A stretch of 64,000 nucleotides of DNA, taken from positions 184,388 to 248,387 of the forward strand of contig CALANS010000209.1 in the NCBI GenBank assembly GCA_937926105.1, given 5' to 3'. A model generated the notes under the pieces. The model was not told where the DNA came from. It did not search any database and was given only the letters and a program-made list of their open reading frames with translations. Position 1 is the first letter of the stretch, and each line of letters starts with the position of its first letter. This stretch comes from an uncultured Actinomycetes bacterium. GTDB lineage: Bacteria; Actinomycetota; Actinomycetes; Mycobacteriales; Nakamurellaceae. The position numbers and the translations under genes are program-made. Below, piece by piece: positions 62,185 to 64,000 of this stretch.

Positions 62185-63546
62185 ATGTCTTCCCCGCACG
62201 ACGAGATCGCCGGCTCCGACACCGCAGCTCCGGCGGATCCCGGCGCCCGCGCACCGGGCGGTACCACCGCCGTCGACGGCCCTGCCTCCGTACTGGACGA
62301 ACTGGAATGGCGTGGTCTGGTCGCCCTGTCCACCGACCGGGCGGCCCTGGCACGGGCGCTCGCCGACGGCCCCGTCACCGTCTACTGCGGATTCGACCCC
62401 ACCGCACCCAGCCTGCATTTCGGCAACCTGGTGCAACTGGTGGTGCTGCGGCATCTACAGCGCGCCGGGCACCGGGTGATCTGCCTGGTCGGCGGGTCCA
62501 CCGGACTGATCGGCGATCCGCGCCCCGGCGCCGAGCGCGCCCTGAAGACCAAAGAACAGACTGCCGAGTGGGTCGACAAGATCAAGGCTCAGGTGCGTCC
62601 GTTCTTGACCTTCGACGGCGAGAATCCGGCTCGGCTGGTGGACAACCTGGAATGGACCGCGCCGATGACCGCGCTGGACTTCCTGCGGGATATCGGCAAG
62701 CACTTCCGGGTCGGCACCATGATCCGCAAAGAGGTTGTCGCGACTCGACTGGCCGGAGACGAGGGCATCAGCTACGCCGAATTCAGCTACCAGATCCTGC
62801 AGGCGCTGGACTTTCTGCACCTGTACCGCACCTACGGCTGCACGCTGCAGACCGGCGGGCAGGACCAGTGGGGCAACCTCACCGCCGGTGTGGAGCTCAT
62901 CCGCAAGGCCGAGGGCGCGGCCGCGCATCTGCTGGCGACGCCGTTGCTGACCGACTCCAACGACGTCAAGTTCGGCAAGTCCGAGGGCAACGCGGTGTGG
63001 CTGTCCGCGGAGCTCACCAGCCCGTACGCCTTCTACCAGTACTGGCGCAACATCGAGGACGCCTCGGTGATCGGCCTGATCAAGGTGTTCACCGACCGCA
63101 GCCGTGACGAGATCGCCGAGTTGGAGACCGATCTCGCCGAGCGCCCGCATCTGCGTCGTGCCCAGCAGGTGCTGGCGCGGGAGGTCACCGCTCTGGTACA
63201 CGGCGAGCGGGCCGCCGACGCCGCCATCGCGGCGGCCGGGGCGCTGTTCGGGCGCGCCGAGTTGGCCGACGTGGACGAGGCAACGCTGGTGATGGCGCTC
63301 GCGGAGGCCGGCCTGACCGAGCTGACCTCGCCGGCGCCGGACGTGGCGCACTTGCTGCAGGCCACCGGGCTCGCGTCCTCGCTGGGTGAGGCGCGGCGGA
63401 CGGTTTCCGAGGGCGGCGCGTACCTGAACAACGCCCGAGTGGCCGACGCGGACTACGTGCCGTCCGGGGGCGATCTGCTGTTCGGCCAGTACCTCGTGCT
63501 GCGGCGCGGCCGGCGAACGGTGGCCGGCGCTCGGGTCACCCGCTGA
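62185..63546 (+). CDS. tyrS: Tyrosyl-tRNA synthetase
   Basis: TyrS charges tRNA-Tyr. The 453-residue class I enzyme has YCGFDPTAPSLHFGNL with the HIGH equivalent LHFG (77-80), the tyrosine-binding GGQDQWGNLTAG, and KFGKS (262-266) as the KMSKS loop, then a C-terminal S4 RNA-binding domain (ARRTVSEGGAYLNNARV). A 36-residue disordered N-terminal tail is extra. GAGAAT six bases before ATG 62185 and no ribosome-binding site suggest a leaderless start. Confidence 0.95.
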   Translation: MSSPHDEIAGSDTAAPADPGARAPGGTTAVDGPASVLDELEWRGLVALSTDRAALARALADGPVTVYCGFDPTAPSLHFGNLVQLVVLRHLQRAGHRVICLVGGSTGLIGDPRPGAERALKTKEQTAEWVDKIKAQVRPFLTFDGENPARLVDNLEWTAPMTALDFLRDIGKHFRVGTMIRKEVVATRLAGDEGISYAEFSYQILQALDFLHLYRTYGCTLQTGGQDQWGNLTAGVELIRKAEGAAAHLLATPLLTDSNDVKFGKSEGNAVWLSAELTSPYAFYQYWRNIEDASVIGLIKVFTDRSRDEIAELETDLAERPHLRRAQQVLAREVTALVHGERAADAAIAAAGALFGRAELADVDEATLVMALAEAGLTELTSPAPDVAHLLQATGLASSLGEARRTVSEGGAYLNNARVADADYVPSGGDLLFGQYLVLRRGRRTVAGARVTR

Positions 63547-63726
63547 GGGCGGTGACGAGGCGGTCCCGGCCACCCCCGTCGTGCGACGTAGTTGGGGACC
63601 ACTTGTCCGCTCTGCCGGCTGTGGCACAGCTCACCGCGGACGCGCCGGGCTGCGCCCGCCGTTGCCGGCCCGGACACCCGGCCTGACCAGCGGCGATGGT
63701 GAACGACAACCCTGTGATCAGCGAGT

Positions 63727-63755
63727 TTGACACCCTCATCGGCCACCCGTAATGT
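63727..63755 (+). promoter_or_regulatory. Upstream rRNA operon promoter (P1)
   Basis: TTGACA (63727-63732) and TAATGT (63750-63755) are spaced by 17 bases, a near-consensus promoter, within the gene-free 63547-64000 region after tyrS. The first part of that gap (63547-63726) shows no gene or clear terminator. Confidence 0.75.
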
Positions 63756-63880
63756 TTCACCTGTTGCTCAGCGGGGCCCGACAGGGACCGAGAGCGATAA
63801 CCCCCCGAGCAGCTCACTCCGGGAAACCGGAGCGGGCAGCGTCTGCCTGTCGGCAGGAGCGCGGGGTCGGGCCGGGCAGT

Positions 63881-63909
63881 TTGACACTGCGCACCGGACC
63901 GGGTAGCGT
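63881..63909 (+). promoter_or_regulatory. Downstream rRNA operon promoter (P2)
   Basis: TTGACA (63881-63886) and TAGCGT (63904-63909) are spaced by 17 bases, 154 bases after the first promoter. Tandem promoters of this kind are usual for rrn operons. Confidence 0.75.
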
Positions 63910-63959
63910 TAATCGGGTTGCCCCCAGACCGGCTGGAAGACCGGAACGGGTGCGCGTCC

Positions 63960-63976
63960 GTTCCTTGAGAACTCAA
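63960..63976 (+). promoter_or_regulatory. rRNA leader boxA-like antitermination signal
   Basis: GTTCCTTGAGAACTCAA is the actinobacterial rrn leader motif that precedes the 16S gene, with a boxA-type core bound by NusB-NusE and the small inverted repeat TTGAG-AA-CTCAA. The 16S rRNA gene should begin within a few hundred bases after the window ends. Confidence 0.75.
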
Positions 63977-64000
63977 CAGCGTACCGAAAGTCAGTGCCAA

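Overview
The window is chromosomal DNA of very high GC content from an actinomycete (Actinomycetota). The evidence is the third-position GC bias, frequent GTG starts, a WhiB-family regulator, coenzyme F420 genes (fbiA, fbiB), mycobacterial-type integration host factor, the actinobacterial rpoZ-coaBC-metK-priA-fmt-rsmB order and an rRNA leader of actinobacterial type. The gene order from the acyl-CoA dehydrogenase through LCP, GDP-mannose pyrophosphorylase, fbiB, fbiA, whiB, DUF3499, manB, SIS protein and manA matches, from memory, the Rv3255c-Rv3274c neighbourhood of Mycobacterium tuberculosis. The genus cannot be fixed from the sequence alone.

Region 1 (1-15264) is cell-envelope biology. It begins with the end of an acyl-CoA dehydrogenase gene, then a translationally coupled pair of SGNH-like and GSCFA-domain proteins, a TIGR03089 protein, and an LCP glycopolymer ligase. 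A mannose-1-phosphate guanylyltransferase opens a glycan island: a family-2 glycosyltransferase, a coiled-coil protein, and a 1325-residue protein joining a polysaccharide pyruvyl transferase to two glycosyltransferase domains. Region 2 (15265-26267) holds a 347-bp element made of concentric inverted repeats, then the F420 genes (fbiB carries a Nudix domain instead of the mycobacterial nitroreductase), an M50 peptidase, whiB, a metallopeptidase-family protein, and the mannose activation set (DUF3499, manB, Trm112-like, SIS, manA), followed by a biotin carboxylase.

Region 3 (26268-42779) is housekeeping: mihF, gmk, rpoZ, coaBC, metK, a degenerate priA, fmt, rsmB, rpe, the riboflavin genes ribE-ribBA-ribH, and infC-rpmI-rplT. 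infC appears to start at ATC and is preceded by a possible attenuator. Small accessory genes (Uma2, GNAT) and a 7 x 12-bp iteron-like array lie beside priA. Region 4 (42780-53357) has a TrmH methyltransferase, a secreted SGNH hydrolase, a PemK/MazF-like toxin coupled to a protein with serine at every third residue, pheST, a DUF5998/phosphodiesterase pair and an ACT-domain malic enzyme. Region 5 (53358-61136) is the arginine cluster argC-J-B-D-F-R-H without argG. Region 6 (61137-64000) has a 3-methyladenine glycosylase, tyrS, and the twin promoters and boxA leader of an rRNA operon whose 16S gene lies just beyond the right edge.

The most unusual items are the toxin plus Ser-x-x repeat pair, the CofE-Nudix fusion, the three-enzyme glycan fusion and the concentric palindromic element. 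All calls rest on reading the sequence; no database search was run.
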